Below, piece by piece: positions 1 to 9,465 of a stretch of DNA of 45,465 nucleotides (positions are counted from its first letter, which is position 1; each line of letters opens with the position of its first letter). The position numbers and the translations under genes were made by a program. Location: positions 1 through 45,465 of the forward strand of contig QXXL01000125.1 in NCBI GenBank assembly GCA_009911505.1. The letters run 5' to 3'. This stretch comes from Lachnospiraceae bacterium. GTDB lineage: Bacteria; Bacillota; Clostridia; Lachnospirales; Lachnospiraceae. Below the pieces are notes generated by a model, which was not told the DNA's origin, searched no databases, and was given only the letters and a program-made list of their open reading frames with translations.

Positions 1-90
1 CACAGGGCATCATCCCGATACCCTGGCAATAATTTACTTTACCATACCACTTCGTTTTTTTCAAGTAATTTTCCCAAAAAAACCAATTTT

Positions 91-2196
91 TTATACCCGT
101 CTTAAAATCATGGCCGACTTGCCCTTCACTGACACAAAAGCCTTGCCCCGGCTCACCTCGTAATCCTGCGGCATCCTTGAATACCCATTCTCTGTCGTCA
201 TAATCACACGCCTAAGCTTTGCTTCAAGCGGTATCCCCGCCGCCGTAACCGCAAGCTCTTTTCCGCGCTCTATGTCGTCGTTATTCACAATCACAATAAA
301 CTGCTGCGCCCTCGTAAACCTCGTATAACACAAAAAATGGTCTTCCCCGTCCAAAAACAAAAACGATCCCGTCCGAAAAGCTTCATTCTGTTTATGTATC
401 AGTATAAGCTCCCGGTGCAGGTCAATCAGCCCCTGGTTCTCGTTCCCCCAGGGATAAGTCCTGCGGTTGTCCGGATCCGTAAAGCCGCAAAGTCCCGCTT
501 CATCCCCATAATACAGCGTAGGCGCGCCAGGCCAGGTCATCTGGATAAAAGCCGCTTCCCGCATCACCCTGTAATCCACGCCTTCGCTTGCAGCGGCCGG
601 GCCCAAAAATTCTACCCGCCCTGCTTTATGGTTTGTCCTGGTCAAAAACCGGGAGTGGTCATGGTTTGACAGCTGATTCATAGAACACTGCAGCGACGGT
701 GTCATAAAGCTTGCCATATAATGGCGCATCGCCCCCTCAAATTCGTTGATCCTGCCGATGCGTTCCGGATAAAATTCATCGCTATGCTTTTCCATTCCTG
801 TCAAAAAATAAGTCAACGGCTCCATAAACGCCGCATAATTCATAATAGTATCCCACTGATCGCCTGCCAGCCATTCCCTTGGATCACCGTAATGCTCTGC
901 TAAAATAATGGCGTCTGGGTTCGCGTCCTTTACCGCTTTCCTGAAATCCCGCCAAAACTTATGGTTATACTCTTTTGTATGCCCCAGATCTTCCGCCACA
1001 TCCAGCCGCCACCCATCGCAGCAGTACGGCTCAGATACCCATTTCCTTGCAATCCTAAGAATATCAGCCCGCAGTGTTTCTGATTCTTCATAATTGAGCT
1101 TGGGCAGCGTATCATGCCCCCACCAGCCCTCATATTCCTTGTTATGCTCCCAGGTTTCATCGTTTTCTTTAAATTTAAAATAACTCCGGTACGGGCTTTC
1201 CCTTGAAACATATGCCCCCGGCAAAAACCCTTCCTTTCCCTCATAAATCCTTTCCCGGTCCATCCAGCAGTTGAAGGAGCCGCAGTGGTTGAATACACCA
1301 TCCAAAATCACCCTCATGCCCCGGCTATGGGCTTCTTTCACAAAATCGGCAAAAAAAGCGTTGCTGGCTTCCAAATTCTTCTGGCTGGTGACACGGCTGC
1401 AGTACCGTGTCGCTTTCCTGTTATCCTGCTCACCTTCTGCCAGCAGCTCGCCTTCATCCTCTATAATCCTGGCAAAATGCGGGTCAATGTGGTCATAATC
1501 CTGAATATCGTATTTGTGGTTGGAGGGCGATACAAAAAGCGGGTTAAAATAAAGGACTTCCACGCCAAGGGCCGACAAATAATCAAGCTTACTGCGCACG
1601 CCTTCCAGATCCCCCCCATAAAACTCCCCTACGCTAAAGTTCTCCGGGCACTTATCCCACTGTTCCTTTGGAACCCTTTTACTATGCGTATGGATATAAA
1701 AATATTCCCCGTCTAATACATCGGCCGATTCGTCCCCGTTGCAGAAACGATCCACCATAATCTGGTACATTACCGCCCCTTTTGCCCAGTCCGGCGTGCT
1801 AAATCCCGGGGTAATCCTGAAAAAATAATTCTCCCTAATTTCCCTGGAAACACCATAGCGGTCATAATAACACTGTACCTGCCCGGATAAAATCTCAAAA
1901 TAATAAGAAACCGCTTCTGCCCCAAGCGGTACCCGGACCTCATAGTAATCAAACGTACCGTCATTTTCAGCAACGTGCATCTGGTAGCAGTTTCCATTTG
2001 CCCAAAGCCATACCATATCTACATTATACTGTGCTGTCCGGAAACGGATTGCAACCTCTTCGTATTCCTTTGGCTCGGGCGGAATCCGGTAATCCTTCGT
2101 CCCGTCCGAGAACAATGCTTCCTTCCGTAAAATAGGCCGCATCTGCATAATATATTGATGTACCTTATTTAATTCCTGCATTGATTTATATTTCAT
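91..2196 (-). CDS. GH13 alpha-glucan hydrolase (neopullulanase/cyclomaltodextrinase-like)
   Basis: This 701-aa protein is a glycoside hydrolase family 13 enzyme that cuts alpha-glucosidic bonds in maltodextrin or starch fragments. All four GH13 signatures are visible: DGVFNH (299-304), GWRLDVAED (395-403) with the nucleophile Asp399, ILAEHYGD (431-438) with the acid/base Glu434, and NHDHSRF (511-517) with the transition-state Asp513. About 130 residues precede the (beta/alpha)8 barrel and look like the N-terminal beta-sandwich of neopullulanases and cyclomaltodextrinases. There is no signal peptide, so it should act in the cytoplasm on imported oligosaccharides. The start follows a GAGAGGA ribosome site. 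The gene stands alone downstream of the ftsH terminator. Exact substrate preference cannot be read from the sequence. Confidence 0.9.
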   Translation of the reverse strand: MKYKSMQELNKVHQYIMQMRPILRKEALFSDGTKDYRIPPEPKEYEEVAIRFRTAQYNVDMVWLWANGNCYQMHVAENDGTFDYYEVRVPLGAEAVSYYFEILSGQVQCYYDRYGVSREIRENYFFRITPGFSTPDWAKGAVMYQIMVDRFCNGDESADVLDGEYFYIHTHSKRVPKEQWDKCPENFSVGEFYGGDLEGVRSKLDYLSALGVEVLYFNPLFVSPSNHKYDIQDYDHIDPHFARIIEDEGELLAEGEQDNRKATRYCSRVTSQKNLEASNAFFADFVKEAHSRGMRVILDGVFNHCGSFNCWMDRERIYEGKEGFLPGAYVSRESPYRSYFKFKENDETWEHNKEYEGWWGHDTLPKLNYEESETLRADILRIARKWVSEPYCCDGWRLDVAEDLGHTKEYNHKFWRDFRKAVKDANPDAIILAEHYGDPREWLAGDQWDTIMNYAAFMEPLTYFLTGMEKHSDEFYPERIGRINEFEGAMRHYMASFMTPSLQCSMNQLSNHDHSRFLTRTNHKAGRVEFLGPAAASEGVDYRVMREAAFIQMTWPGAPTLYYGDEAGLCGFTDPDNRRTYPWGNENQGLIDLHRELILIHKQNEAFRTGSFLFLDGEDHFLCYTRFTRAQQFIVIVNNDDIERGKELAVTAAGIPLEAKLRRVIMTTENGYSRMPQDYEVSRGKAFVSVKGKSAMILRRV

Positions 2197-2236
2197 ATCG
2201 TGTTGTCCTCTCTTTTTCGCTTGATAAATATAAATA

Positions 2237-2266
2237 AAAAAGACAGCATCTATATGCTGTCTTTTT
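2237..2266 (-). terminator. Rho-independent terminator after ftsH
   Basis: A perfect 13-bp inverted repeat (2237-2249 and 2254-2266) with a 4-nt loop is built from A5-GACAGCAT and its complement, so it gives a U-run on either strand. It lies between the ftsH stop and the GH13 start and most likely ends the ftsH operon transcript, about 157 nt past the ftsH stop. Confidence 0.8.
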
Positions 2267-2422
2267 AGGAGAAGGTATTTTTACTATGGGGTGTAGCAAA
2301 AACTATATATAATGTATTGGGGGTTTTTACGAGTATTATAATAGCACCGTAAGCAAGATAAGTGTGCACAAACTTCACAATATATGCGTTATATTTTTAT
2401 GCACATTGCACATATTTTCCCA

Positions 2423-4237
2423 TTAACTGCTAAATAGCGCTTCAAACTCTTCCCTGCTGATCTTCTCTTTTTCCAATAAAAGCCCTGCACATCGATTTAA
2501 CACATCTTCATATTCATTTATAATTTTCTTTGCCCTGGCATAGCAGTCGTCAATGATCCGTTTTACTTCCTCGTCAATCCTGGTGGCTACGCCTTCTCCG
2601 TACCCTCTGGTATGGGCGAGATCCCTGCCGATGAAAACCTCGTTGTCCTCACTGTCATAATTGACAAGGCCAACGTTGTCTGACATACCATACTTAGTTA
2701 CCATTGCCTTTGCCAGCTGGGTTGCCTGCTTGATATCCTGCGACGCCCCTGTCGTAATATCGTCAAAAATCATTTCTTCCGCTACACGTCCGCCGAGATC
2801 TACAACTATTTCCTGTAAAATACGGCCTTTTGTATTAAACATCTCGTCATTTTCCGAAAGCGGCATCGTATAGCCTGCAGCCCCTGATCCGGTCGGTATG
2901 ATGGATACCGAATAGACAGGCCCCACATCTGGCAGCACATGGAATAAAATCGCATGCCCCGCTTCGTGGAAAGCCGTAATCCGTTTTTCCTTTTCGCTTA
3001 TGATGCGGCTCCTTTTTTCGGCGCCAATCCCAACCTTTACAAACGACTTGCGGATATCGCTCTGCAAAATAAACGCCCGGTCTTCCTTCGCCGCATTGAT
3101 TGCAGCTTCGTTTAACAGGTTTTCCAGATCCGCCCCAGTAAAGCCTGCCGTCGTCTGGGCAATCTGTTTTAGATCCACGTCTTCTGCCAAAGGCTTGTTT
3201 TTGGCATGTACGTTTAATATCGCTTCCCTGCCTCCGATATCCGGGCGGCCGACATGTATTTTACGGTCAAACCGGCCTGGCCGCATAATCGCAGGGTCTA
3301 AGATGTCCACACGGTTGGTTGCCGCCATAACAATTATACCCTCATTGACACCAAAGCCGTCCATCTCCACCAGCATCTGGTTTAAGGTCTGTTCGCGCTC
3401 GTCATGGCCTCCGCCCATACCTGTGCCCCTACGCCTTGCCACAGCATCTATCTCATCAATAAAGACAATACAGGGCGCATTGCGCTTGGCATCTTCAAAC
3501 AAATCCCGTACACGGGACGCACCGACACCGACAAACATTTCCACAAAATCCGAACCCGAAATACTAAAAAACGGCACGCCTGCTTCTCCGGCAACCGCCT
3601 TTGCCAGAAGCGTCTTACCAGTCCCAGGAGGGCCCACTAGCAGAACCCCCTTGGGGATCCTTGCGCCCAGGCGGTTATATTTACGTGGGGAGCGTAGGAA
3701 ATCAACTAATTCCTCCAGTTCCTCTTTTTCCTCCCTAAGCCCGGCCACCTTATTAAAATCCATACGGTTGTCAACATTGGCAAGCCTTGCACGGCTCTTG
3801 CCAAAATTCATCATCTTTGCCCCGCTGTTACCTGCCGATGCCTGGTTAGACATAATCATAAACAGGATAAACATAGCTGCAAGTACGATTAAGAGCGGGA
3901 GCAAATTCAACATCCAGCTCTCCGGCGGCACATCCGCCATCGAATAATTCGTAAACCCCTCTTCCTCCAGCAAACGCTGGACTTCGTTTACATCGGACAC
4001 AAACAGCTCTTTTTCTCCGCCTGCCCTAAGCCGGATGTTTAACGTACCAGTCGGTATCTCCCGGTTCTGTTCAATCTGGATATACATAATCTCGCTTTTA
4101 TCTAATGCTTCTTTAAACTCGGTCATCGTATAGGAATTCGCCGCACCCTGCCTTGCGTCTAACATCATCCAGACAATGACTACTACGACAACAAGCATTA
4201 CATAAAATCCGAAACCTTTGAAATTTTGCTTGTTCAA
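2423..4237 (-). CDS. ftsH: ATP-dependent zinc metalloprotease FtsH
   Basis: FtsH is the membrane-anchored AAA+ protease that degrades misassembled membrane proteins and some regulators; in Bacillus it is needed for sporulation. The 604-aa protein has two N-terminal membrane segments (about 9-26 and 109-128) flanking an extracytoplasmic domain. These are followed by Walker A GPPGTGKT (202-209), Walker B IVFIDEID (257-264), the second region of homology MRPGRFDR (318-325) and the zinc-binding HEAGH (424-428). The length is typical, although the C-terminal tail is short. It follows hpt with a 50-nt gap in the classical tilS-hpt-ftsH order and ends before a strong terminator. Confidence 0.97.
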   Translation of the reverse strand: MNKQNFKGFGFYVMLVVVVVIVWMMLDARQGAANSYTMTEFKEALDKSEIMYIQIEQNREIPTGTLNIRLRAGGEKELFVSDVNEVQRLLEEEGFTNYSMADVPPESWMLNLLPLLIVLAAMFILFMIMSNQASAGNSGAKMMNFGKSRARLANVDNRMDFNKVAGLREEKEELEELVDFLRSPRKYNRLGARIPKGVLLVGPPGTGKTLLAKAVAGEAGVPFFSISGSDFVEMFVGVGASRVRDLFEDAKRNAPCIVFIDEIDAVARRRGTGMGGGHDEREQTLNQMLVEMDGFGVNEGIIVMAATNRVDILDPAIMRPGRFDRKIHVGRPDIGGREAILNVHAKNKPLAEDVDLKQIAQTTAGFTGADLENLLNEAAINAAKEDRAFILQSDIRKSFVKVGIGAEKRSRIISEKEKRITAFHEAGHAILFHVLPDVGPVYSVSIIPTGSGAAGYTMPLSENDEMFNTKGRILQEIVVDLGGRVAEEMIFDDITTGASQDIKQATQLAKAMVTKYGMSDNVGLVNYDSEDNEVFIGRDLAHTRGYGEGVATRIDEEVKRIIDDCYARAKKIINEYEDVLNRCAGLLLEKEKISREEFEALFSS

Positions 4238-4287
4238 CTGGAATCCTCCTTATTGATTTTCTTTTATTGTATCTTGCCAATTGGGCA

Positions 4288-4812
4288 TTAATCTAATTCC
4301 ACTACTCCAATATACGGCAAGTTCCGGTATTTCTGCGCATAATCCAATCCATAGCCTACTACAAACTCATCCGGTATATGAAAACATGTATAATCCACTT
4401 CCACATTTACAACACGCCGATCCGGTTTATCTAATAAGGTACAAAGGCGCAGGCTTTTAGGCTCCTGGTTTTTTAAATACTCCAGCAGATAATTTAATGT
4501 CCTGCCGGAATCTACAATATCCTCCACAACCAGTACATCCTTCCCCTTAATACTGTGATCCAAATCTTTTACAATTTTTACGACCCCGCTGGACTTAGTA
4601 TCCGCCCCATAACTGGACACACACATAAAGTCCATGGAAACTGGTACGGTCAGCCTCTTTGACAGCTCACAGGTAAAAAATACGCCTCCTTTTAACACAC
4701 AAAGCATATGCACCTGCCTGCCCTCATAATCGCGGCTTATCTGCCCTGCAATTTCCGCAATCCTTTTGTCCACCTCTTCTTCCGATAATAACACACGGAC
4801 TGTTTCGCTCAT
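4288..4812 (-). CDS. hpt: Hypoxanthine phosphoribosyltransferase
   Basis: This salvage enzyme transfers the phosphoribosyl group of PRPP to hypoxanthine or guanine. The PRPP-binding loop VLVVEDIVDSGRT is at about 93-105 of the 174-aa product, and the remainder matches the normal short bacterial HPRT. A longer reading frame runs back to 4902, but the ATG at 4812 follows GGAGGAAAAGGC and overlaps the tilS stop in an ATGA arrangement, so that start was chosen. It is translationally coupled to tilS and followed by ftsH, as in Bacillus; in that genus the Hpt-TilS pair also influences ftsH expression. Confidence 0.95.
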   Translation of the reverse strand: MSETVRVLLSEEEVDKRIAEIAGQISRDYEGRQVHMLCVLKGGVFFTCELSKRLTVPVSMDFMCVSSYGADTKSSGVVKIVKDLDHSIKGKDVLVVEDIVDSGRTLNYLLEYLKNQEPKSLRLCTLLDKPDRRVVNVEVDYTCFHIPDEFVVGYGLDYAQKYRNLPYIGVVELD

Positions 4813-6224
4813 GCCTTTTCCTCCATAAACTGTACTTCCAATACTCTTTTTGTATGCTCTGTAATCTTGTAATATGCGCTGATCCGGTAACCTACTGCCC
4901 ATAAAATATGCGCTCCCTCAGAAAGCAGCGGTATCTTTTCCCTTTCGTATTTCGGAACCTTTTCATTCATCAGGTAATCTTTTAGCTTCTGCTTGTGCCC
5001 CTCTTTATCCAGCGTAAAATAATCCCCGGGCTTTCTGGTCCTTAAATAAAGCCTGTTTTTTATCTTATCATAATCAAACCATTTCGTATACAGATTTTTG
5101 GGAATTTTTACATCTTTTTCGGAAATTTCAAACATGCGGTACAAAAAAACCCCTTCCAAAAAGCGGATTTTGCCATTTATACCCTCGACCAGGGCTTCTC
5201 CTGCAGTTTTTTGCCCCGCCTTCCTTGCCTGGGCAGAAAAAAGCAGCATGCCGTAGCTGGTTTCCGCCGTCAACCCATAGGGCAGGGAAACCCGTTTGCC
5301 AGTCTGCCCCTGCGCCGCCGCAAGCAGAGCATTGGCATGTTCCCTCGTAATATCCTTTCTGTTCCCGGCAGCCTGAGCAATCAATTCTATCATCACACGT
5401 TTCTGCAAAAAAGGGGGCAGCCCCAAAAGCCCGTTTGTCCGAAAGCCCACACTGCCGTCTGCCAGCCTTTGCGTATTCTCATTTACAATAGCCTCTACCT
5501 GCCATTTTAAATAAGAAGAAACCTCCAGCAGATCGCTGGCAAGCTGGTTCATATGCCCCACACACTCCCCATTCACCTGCATCAATTCTGGCATAATACA
5601 ATTTCTGATGCGGTTGCGGCTATAGCTGGTGTCTGCATTCGTAGCATCCGTGCGGTATACCTGCCCCTTCTTTTCCAAAAACGCTTCAATCTCCCTTCTG
5701 GACACGCAAAGCAGGGGCCGGATGATCTCACCGCGGACGGGGTGCATTCCAGCCATCCCCTCAATGCCGCTTCCCCTGCACATATGAAACAGAATCGTTT
5801 CCGCATTATCATCCCCATGATGGGCTACCGCCGTTTTAACCGTCCCGCCCCTCTTTTTTGCCTGTCCCTTAAAACGCTCCCGTTCCTCCCCAAATACCTG
5901 GTACCTGACATTTCTGCCCGCCTCTTCCACAGAGCAGCCCCATTCCCTGGCAAGCTGCCCTACTTCAAATGCCTTTCCCGTAAAGGGGATCCCGTACTGC
6001 CCCGCCAGAGTACGCACAAACTCCATATCCTCCACGCTCTCCTGCCCCCGGATGCCATGCTCTATGTGAACCACCGATACCGAAAAACCAAAAGAATGCC
6101 GAAGCTCCTCTAACACCAAAAACAAACAAACCGAATCCGCCCCTCCGGACACCCCAACACAGACATGGTCGCCTGGCTGTACCATATGGTTTGCCTTTAT
6201 ATAGGATGCAATTCTGCTAATCAT
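4809..6224 (-). CDS. tilS: tRNA(Ile)-lysidine synthase
   Basis: TilS converts the wobble cytidine of the tRNA-Ile with anticodon CAU to lysidine, which changes both charging and decoding from Met to Ile. The N-terminal PP-loop ATPase motif SGGADS (26-31) identifies an N-type ATP pyrophosphatase. The 471-aa length, with a C-terminal extension ending in a TilS_C-like domain (IPLLSEGAHILWAVGYRIS region), fits the family. The ATG at 6224 was chosen over an upstream ATG at 6269 because it follows a perfect AGGAGGAGGGG site. It lies 32 nt after the spoIIE stop and overlaps hpt by 4 nt. Confidence 0.95.
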   Translation of the reverse strand: MISRIASYIKANHMVQPGDHVCVGVSGGADSVCLFLVLEELRHSFGFSVSVVHIEHGIRGQESVEDMEFVRTLAGQYGIPFTGKAFEVGQLAREWGCSVEEAGRNVRYQVFGEERERFKGQAKKRGGTVKTAVAHHGDDNAETILFHMCRGSGIEGMAGMHPVRGEIIRPLLCVSRREIEAFLEKKGQVYRTDATNADTSYSRNRIRNCIMPELMQVNGECVGHMNQLASDLLEVSSYLKWQVEAIVNENTQRLADGSVGFRTNGLLGLPPFLQKRVMIELIAQAAGNRKDITREHANALLAAAQGQTGKRVSLPYGLTAETSYGMLLFSAQARKAGQKTAGEALVEGINGKIRFLEGVFLYRMFEISEKDVKIPKNLYTKWFDYDKIKNRLYLRTRKPGDYFTLDKEGHKQKLKDYLMNEKVPKYEREKIPLLSEGAHILWAVGYRISAYYKITEHTKRVLEVQFMEEKA

Positions 6225-6256
6225 AGCCCCTCCTCCTGTGTAATTCAAATGGTATA

Positions 6257-8098
6257 CTAGCTCTCCCACAACGCCGCTGCCAGCACAGTCATATCATCCC
6301 GCACCTCACCCCCGGTATAGACCATTACCTGATCCAGCAGCTTTTTGGCCAGCAGCCCTGGATGGTTTGTCTGTATCCCGGCAATCATATCCTCCAGCAT
6401 TTCCTCCGGGCTGTCCGTCTGCAGGTATTCTAACACACCGTCTGTGATCATGACAAGGAAATCCCCGTCCGAAAGCTGCTTTACTGCCTGCTCAATCTCT
6501 ATTTCAAAGCTAACCCCCACTGGAAGGGATGTAGATAGCAGGCACTCTACGCTCCCGTCCTTATGCCGTATAAACGTAGCTGACGCCCCAATCTTATAAA
6601 ATGCCGTCTCCCCAGTGTACAAGTTCACCGATGCGATATCCACTGTAGAATACTGCTCGTCCTCCCCATGGATCACCATAGCAGAATTTAACATTTTAAT
6701 TGCTGTTTCCTTTGTAAACCCCGCTTCAATAAAACGCTCCAGCAGATCTACCACCATCTCACTCTCCTTACAGGCCCTCGCCCCAAAGCCCATCCCGTCG
6801 GACAGGCTTAGCACCAGCTCCCCATCCTCCTTCTCCATACATGAAAAATTATCCCCGGAAATAGACGCCCCGTCTTTTGTCAGACGCGCCACCCCATGTA
6901 CCGCATGGAATGCCGGTTCCTCTTCATAGATTACCTCCGACGTTTCTTTCCCGATAAACGTACGCGTATCCTTATGCGGCTTCATATGTAAGTCCAGCGC
7001 GCCTGCTACAGCTTTTGTTAAATCCTTCATTGCCACACAATTGCCCCAACGCGACCGTACCTTTAGCTCCGCCTGGATATGCCCATCGTTTTTTTGGTAC
7101 AAATGTATCTCCTCTGCAATGATTCCGTATTCCTTTGCACGGTAACGGATTTCTGACAAAAGGCGCCTCTCCTCCCTGTCTAACAGCTTGGCTTCATTTG
7201 CACAATCCTGCATAATATAAGCCATCGCGTCTAACTGCTGTGCAATCACTTCCCTGTTTTCAAGCAGGCGGTTATACCACGCCTTATTGACGCGCACCTG
7301 CTCAAATACCGAAACCGCCTCCTGCTCCACATGCCCGGCATAACAGCAGTGCTTTTGAAGCTCCTTCCTTGCCTTTTCATCTGCCTCGCCGTTTTTCATC
7401 AGGCTGTTTACCAAATGTTCAAATACTCCATACATCGTATGGTTTGCCGGCGCCCAGCAGATGGCGCAGGTATCGCAGCCGCTGCAAATCCGCCCGGCAA
7501 TTTCCTGTTGGATCTGGCCTACGTCCTCCTGCCCTATTTTTACTTGCCTGTCCATAGCTAAAAATGTTTTAGAAAGGCCCTCAAAGCTTTTGGCATAATT
7601 GAGCAGGCGCTGCCCTTTTTGGCTGCCCGTCCCGGCAGGATATCCGGCTTGCTGCTCTTTTTCTTCAAAAAACAAATGAACGCCCCTTGCCGCAAGGATA
7701 CAAAACCCAAAAATAAATATAGCTTCTAATACCGCGGAAAGAATTGTCACCTGATTTCTTAAATCAAATACCCCGCCAAAAACAGAAAGCGCAAGTGTCC
7801 CGCCAGACGCCGCCACTGCTGCCGCCACAGTGTAGCACCGCTTGTCCACCCATTCTGAAAGGCGCACCGTAATTACAATGATAAGCATTGACATTGCATA
7901 CTTTGCTATCGCCGTAATAGGAATAAACGCCGCCATCCCGGCAAGCATCCCCATTGGTAAAAGCCAGCGCGCCCGCTCCTGCAAATAGACGGCAGCAAAG
8001 TACGCCGGTACAAACGGGTAGCATCCCATAATTGATACTTTACAGAGCAATGCCCCTACAATACTGACTGCCAATTGTTTCCATCCTGTCCTCTTCAT
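6257..8098 (-). CDS. spoIIE: Stage II sporulation protein E (SpoIIE), membrane-bound PP2C phosphatase
   Basis: SpoIIE sits at the asymmetric division septum and dephosphorylates the anti-anti-sigma factor SpoIIAA, which releases SigF in the forespore. The 613-aa protein has a hydrophobic N-terminus (about 8-142, several membrane segments), a cytoplasmic linker with a Cys cluster (Cys205, 208, 211, 214), and a C-terminal PP2C domain. Metal-binding acidic residues are visible as SGDNFS (Asp416), LSDGMG (Asp434), ITDGV (Asp553) and RDDMT (Asp602). It is shorter than the roughly 827-aa Bacillus protein, mainly in the membrane region. Its position next to divIC and tilS supports SpoIIE rather than a generic SpoIIE-domain phosphatase. 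Confidence 0.93.
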   Translation of the reverse strand: MKRTGWKQLAVSIVGALLCKVSIMGCYPFVPAYFAAVYLQERARWLLPMGMLAGMAAFIPITAIAKYAMSMLIIVITVRLSEWVDKRCYTVAAAVAASGGTLALSVFGGVFDLRNQVTILSAVLEAIFIFGFCILAARGVHLFFEEKEQQAGYPAGTGSQKGQRLLNYAKSFEGLSKTFLAMDRQVKIGQEDVGQIQQEIAGRICSGCDTCAICWAPANHTMYGVFEHLVNSLMKNGEADEKARKELQKHCCYAGHVEQEAVSVFEQVRVNKAWYNRLLENREVIAQQLDAMAYIMQDCANEAKLLDREERRLLSEIRYRAKEYGIIAEEIHLYQKNDGHIQAELKVRSRWGNCVAMKDLTKAVAGALDLHMKPHKDTRTFIGKETSEVIYEEEPAFHAVHGVARLTKDGASISGDNFSCMEKEDGELVLSLSDGMGFGARACKESEMVVDLLERFIEAGFTKETAIKMLNSAMVIHGEDEQYSTVDIASVNLYTGETAFYKIGASATFIRHKDGSVECLLSTSLPVGVSFEIEIEQAVKQLSDGDFLVMITDGVLEYLQTDSPEEMLEDMIAGIQTNHPGLLAKKLLDQVMVYTGGEVRDDMTVLAAALWES

Positions 8099-8161
8099 AC
8101 TGTCAAATCCTCCTGCATTTACTTTTTCCTGCCCAACGCCCGGACAGATTTTCTACGTGGC

Positions 8162-8194
8162 ATTATAATCATGTGCCTTTAAAATGTTTGTCAA
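8162..8194 (-). promoter_or_regulatory. spoIIE promoter with 21-bp spacer (Spo0A-type)
   Basis: On the minus strand a consensus -35 TTGACA (8189-8194) and -10 TATAAT (8162-8167) are separated by exactly 21 bp rather than 17. In Bacillus subtilis the Spo0A-activated SigA promoters of spoIIE and spoIIG have the same 21-22 bp anomaly. TTTGACAAAC over the -35 also matches the 0A box TGNCGAA at 6 of 7 positions. Confidence 0.75.
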
Positions 8195-8219
8195 ACGGCC
8201 GCGCCCGCCACAAAAACTT

Positions 8220-8226
8220 TTCGCCA
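8220..8226 (-). promoter_or_regulatory. Candidate Spo0A box upstream of spoIIE
   Basis: TGGCGAA, inside TTTGGCGAAAA on the minus strand, matches the 0A-box core TGNCGAA exactly. It lies about 26 bp upstream of the spoIIE -35. It overlaps the U-run side of the divIC terminator, so the same bases would serve both purposes. Confidence 0.55.
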
Positions 8227-8229
8227 AAA

Positions 8230-8258
8230 ATGCCCTCGAATTGTAGATTCGAGGGCAT
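8230..8258 (-). terminator. Terminator after divIC
   Basis: A perfect 12-bp stem (8230-8241 and 8247-8258, ATGCCCTCGAAT and its complement) with a 5-nt loop is followed on the minus strand by TTTTTGG. It lies 23 nt after the divIC stop and separates the yabPQ-divIC transcript from the spoIIE promoter. Confidence 0.8.
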
Positions 8259-8281
8259 TCAGCCATTGCAGGAGATTCGTA

Positions 8282-8572
8282 TTATTTTTCCCTGAAGATT
8301 ATCTCGTCATCATAGATTAAGCCTAATTTACTCCTTGCCGTATCCTCCACGTACTCCTGGCTATCTATGTATTCCTCATAATCGGAAAGCTTCCCTTCCC
8401 GCTCCGTCTCCTCCTCGTACAGCACATTCAGCTCCGCTTCCCTGGCCGCATACAACTGATCCTTTTGGTAAAGCCTGACAATCTGAATGGATATCACAAT
8501 CAGTAAAAATGCTGCAATACAGAAGATACTGCCTACTCCTGCCTGGTTTTTCTTCTTTCTTCGTTTTCCCAT
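8282..8572 (-). CDS. divIC: Septum formation initiator, DivIC/FtsB family
   Basis: This 96-aa single-pass protein has a basic N-terminus (MGKRRKKK), one membrane segment (about 15-36) and an extracytoplasmic coiled coil rich in Glu. It ends with the DivIC-type region EYVEDTARSKLGLIYDDEIIF. DivIC joins FtsL and DivIB in the divisome to recruit septal peptidoglycan synthesis. The ATG at 8572 was chosen because it follows AAAGGGGC; the earlier in-frame ATG at 8596 has no ribosome site. The yabP-yabQ-divIC order is the conserved Firmicute arrangement. Confidence 0.9.
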   Translation of the reverse strand: MGKRRKKKNQAGVGSIFCIAAFLLIVISIQIVRLYQKDQLYAAREAELNVLYEEETEREGKLSDYEEYIDSQEYVEDTARSKLGLIYDDEIIFREK

Positions 8573-8606
8573 ATAGCCCCTTTTTCTGTGAATCATATTG
8601 TGCTGT

Positions 8607-9053
8607 TTACTGTTTACTTATTCCTATCTTAAAGGCTTTTCTTATTTTTTTCAATTCTTTTTTCAAAAAAAAGAAAGCTTTTTTCCCTGGTTTTTTGGCT
8701 ACGCCAAAAATCTTTCCAAATACCCTCTGCCAAAAACGCAGTACCTTAACGGCAAAACGTACTACAAACGGGCTTATCACGCCATTCTCAAACAGCATCC
8801 CCAATGCGACGCCTCCTAAGACAAACCAGCGCAATAAGCCGTCGTTCTCCCTGTACAGCATAGCAAAGATCCCTATGGCACAGATGAGCCAGTATAAAAT
8901 ATCCTCTGCCGCCATAAATACTGTTCCATGTTTTTTCATATGGCGGAAAATCCGTACCATATCATAAAGCAGCATCAGAGCTATCCCGAATAAAAAGGAA
9001 ACAGCCAAAAGCCCTGCCTCCCTGGCGATTGTCCCGCTAACGGCGCCGTTCAT
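8607..9053 (-). CDS. yabQ: Spore cortex biosynthesis protein YabQ
   Basis: YabQ is a sporulation membrane protein needed for cortex formation in Bacillus and is made in the mother cell. This 148-aa protein begins with a conserved amphipathic segment, has about three to four membrane spans (12-32, 47-65, 74-95), and ends in a very basic, Lys/Phe-rich tail. The start overlaps the yabP stop by 4 nt (ATGA), so it is coupled to yabP and presumably follows its SigE-like promoter. Confidence 0.9.
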   Translation of the reverse strand: MNGAVSGTIAREAGLLAVSFLFGIALMLLYDMVRIFRHMKKHGTVFMAAEDILYWLICAIGIFAMLYRENDGLLRWFVLGGVALGMLFENGVISPFVVRFAVKVLRFWQRVFGKIFGVAKKPGKKAFFFLKKELKKIRKAFKIGISKQ

Positions 9054-9334
9054 TTAAACAACCGCCCCAAAAAAGATTCCGCCTGCTTGCCGTAATCCTT
9101 CACCTCGGAATATGCCAGGGAATCAATCCGCCCTTCCACATCCACTTCCCCCTTCTCAAGGCTCAAACGGTTGACGTGGAGGTCGCTGCCCTTAATGAGC
9201 AGCATCCCCTGTTCTGTCTCTAAGAGGATTTCAGCCACATCAAAGGAGAGTACATCCACCACTCCGCTGAAATTCCCTGTTTTACGGTTGCTAAGAAGAA
9301 CCTTATGTGTTTTATTCCCTGTTTTTTCTTCCAT
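9050..9334 (-). CDS. yabP: Sporulation protein YabP
   Basis: The 94-aa product matches the YabP/YqfC sporulation family: a short beta-rich protein with the pattern GVVDVLSFD followed by LLIKGSDLHVNRLSLEKGE and a YSEVKDYGKQ tail. Members are mother-cell proteins acting in cortex and coat assembly; the biochemical role is unknown. The ATG at 9334 was preferred over a GTG at 9343, which lies only about 2 nt from the AGGAAGG ribosome site. It is followed by yabQ with a 4-nt overlap and preceded by a SigE-like promoter. Confidence 0.88.
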   Translation of the reverse strand: MEEKTGNKTHKVLLSNRKTGNFSGVVDVLSFDVAEILLETEQGMLLIKGSDLHVNRLSLEKGEVDVEGRIDSLAYSEVKDYGKQAESFLGRLFK

Positions 9335-9405
9335 ATTATCCACTGCCTTCCTGCCCTACAACCGCCCTTTTACCGGAATGGTTGTCTGATTTTTTCTTTC
9401 TGGAC

Positions 9406-9435
9406 ATTATATGAACCGTGGACTGCTTTTATGAC
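9406..9435 (-). promoter_or_regulatory. Candidate SigE-type sporulation promoter of yabP
   Basis: The minus strand has GTCATAA (9429-9435), 15 bp, then CATATAAT (9406-9413). This resembles the mother-cell SigE consensus (about GTCATATT, 13-15 bp, CATACAAT). No TTGACA-like -35 is present. Bacillus yabPQ is SigE-controlled, which fits. Confidence 0.6.
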
Positions 9436-9465
9436 AGAAAACAGAATCTTGCTGCTCTAAATATA

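Noticed and set aside
3000..3947. Long 315-codon reading frame on the plus strand opposite ftsH
   Set aside because: It is the shadow of the ftsH coding strand; it lacks a ribosome site and its composition mirrors the antisense of a conserved gene.
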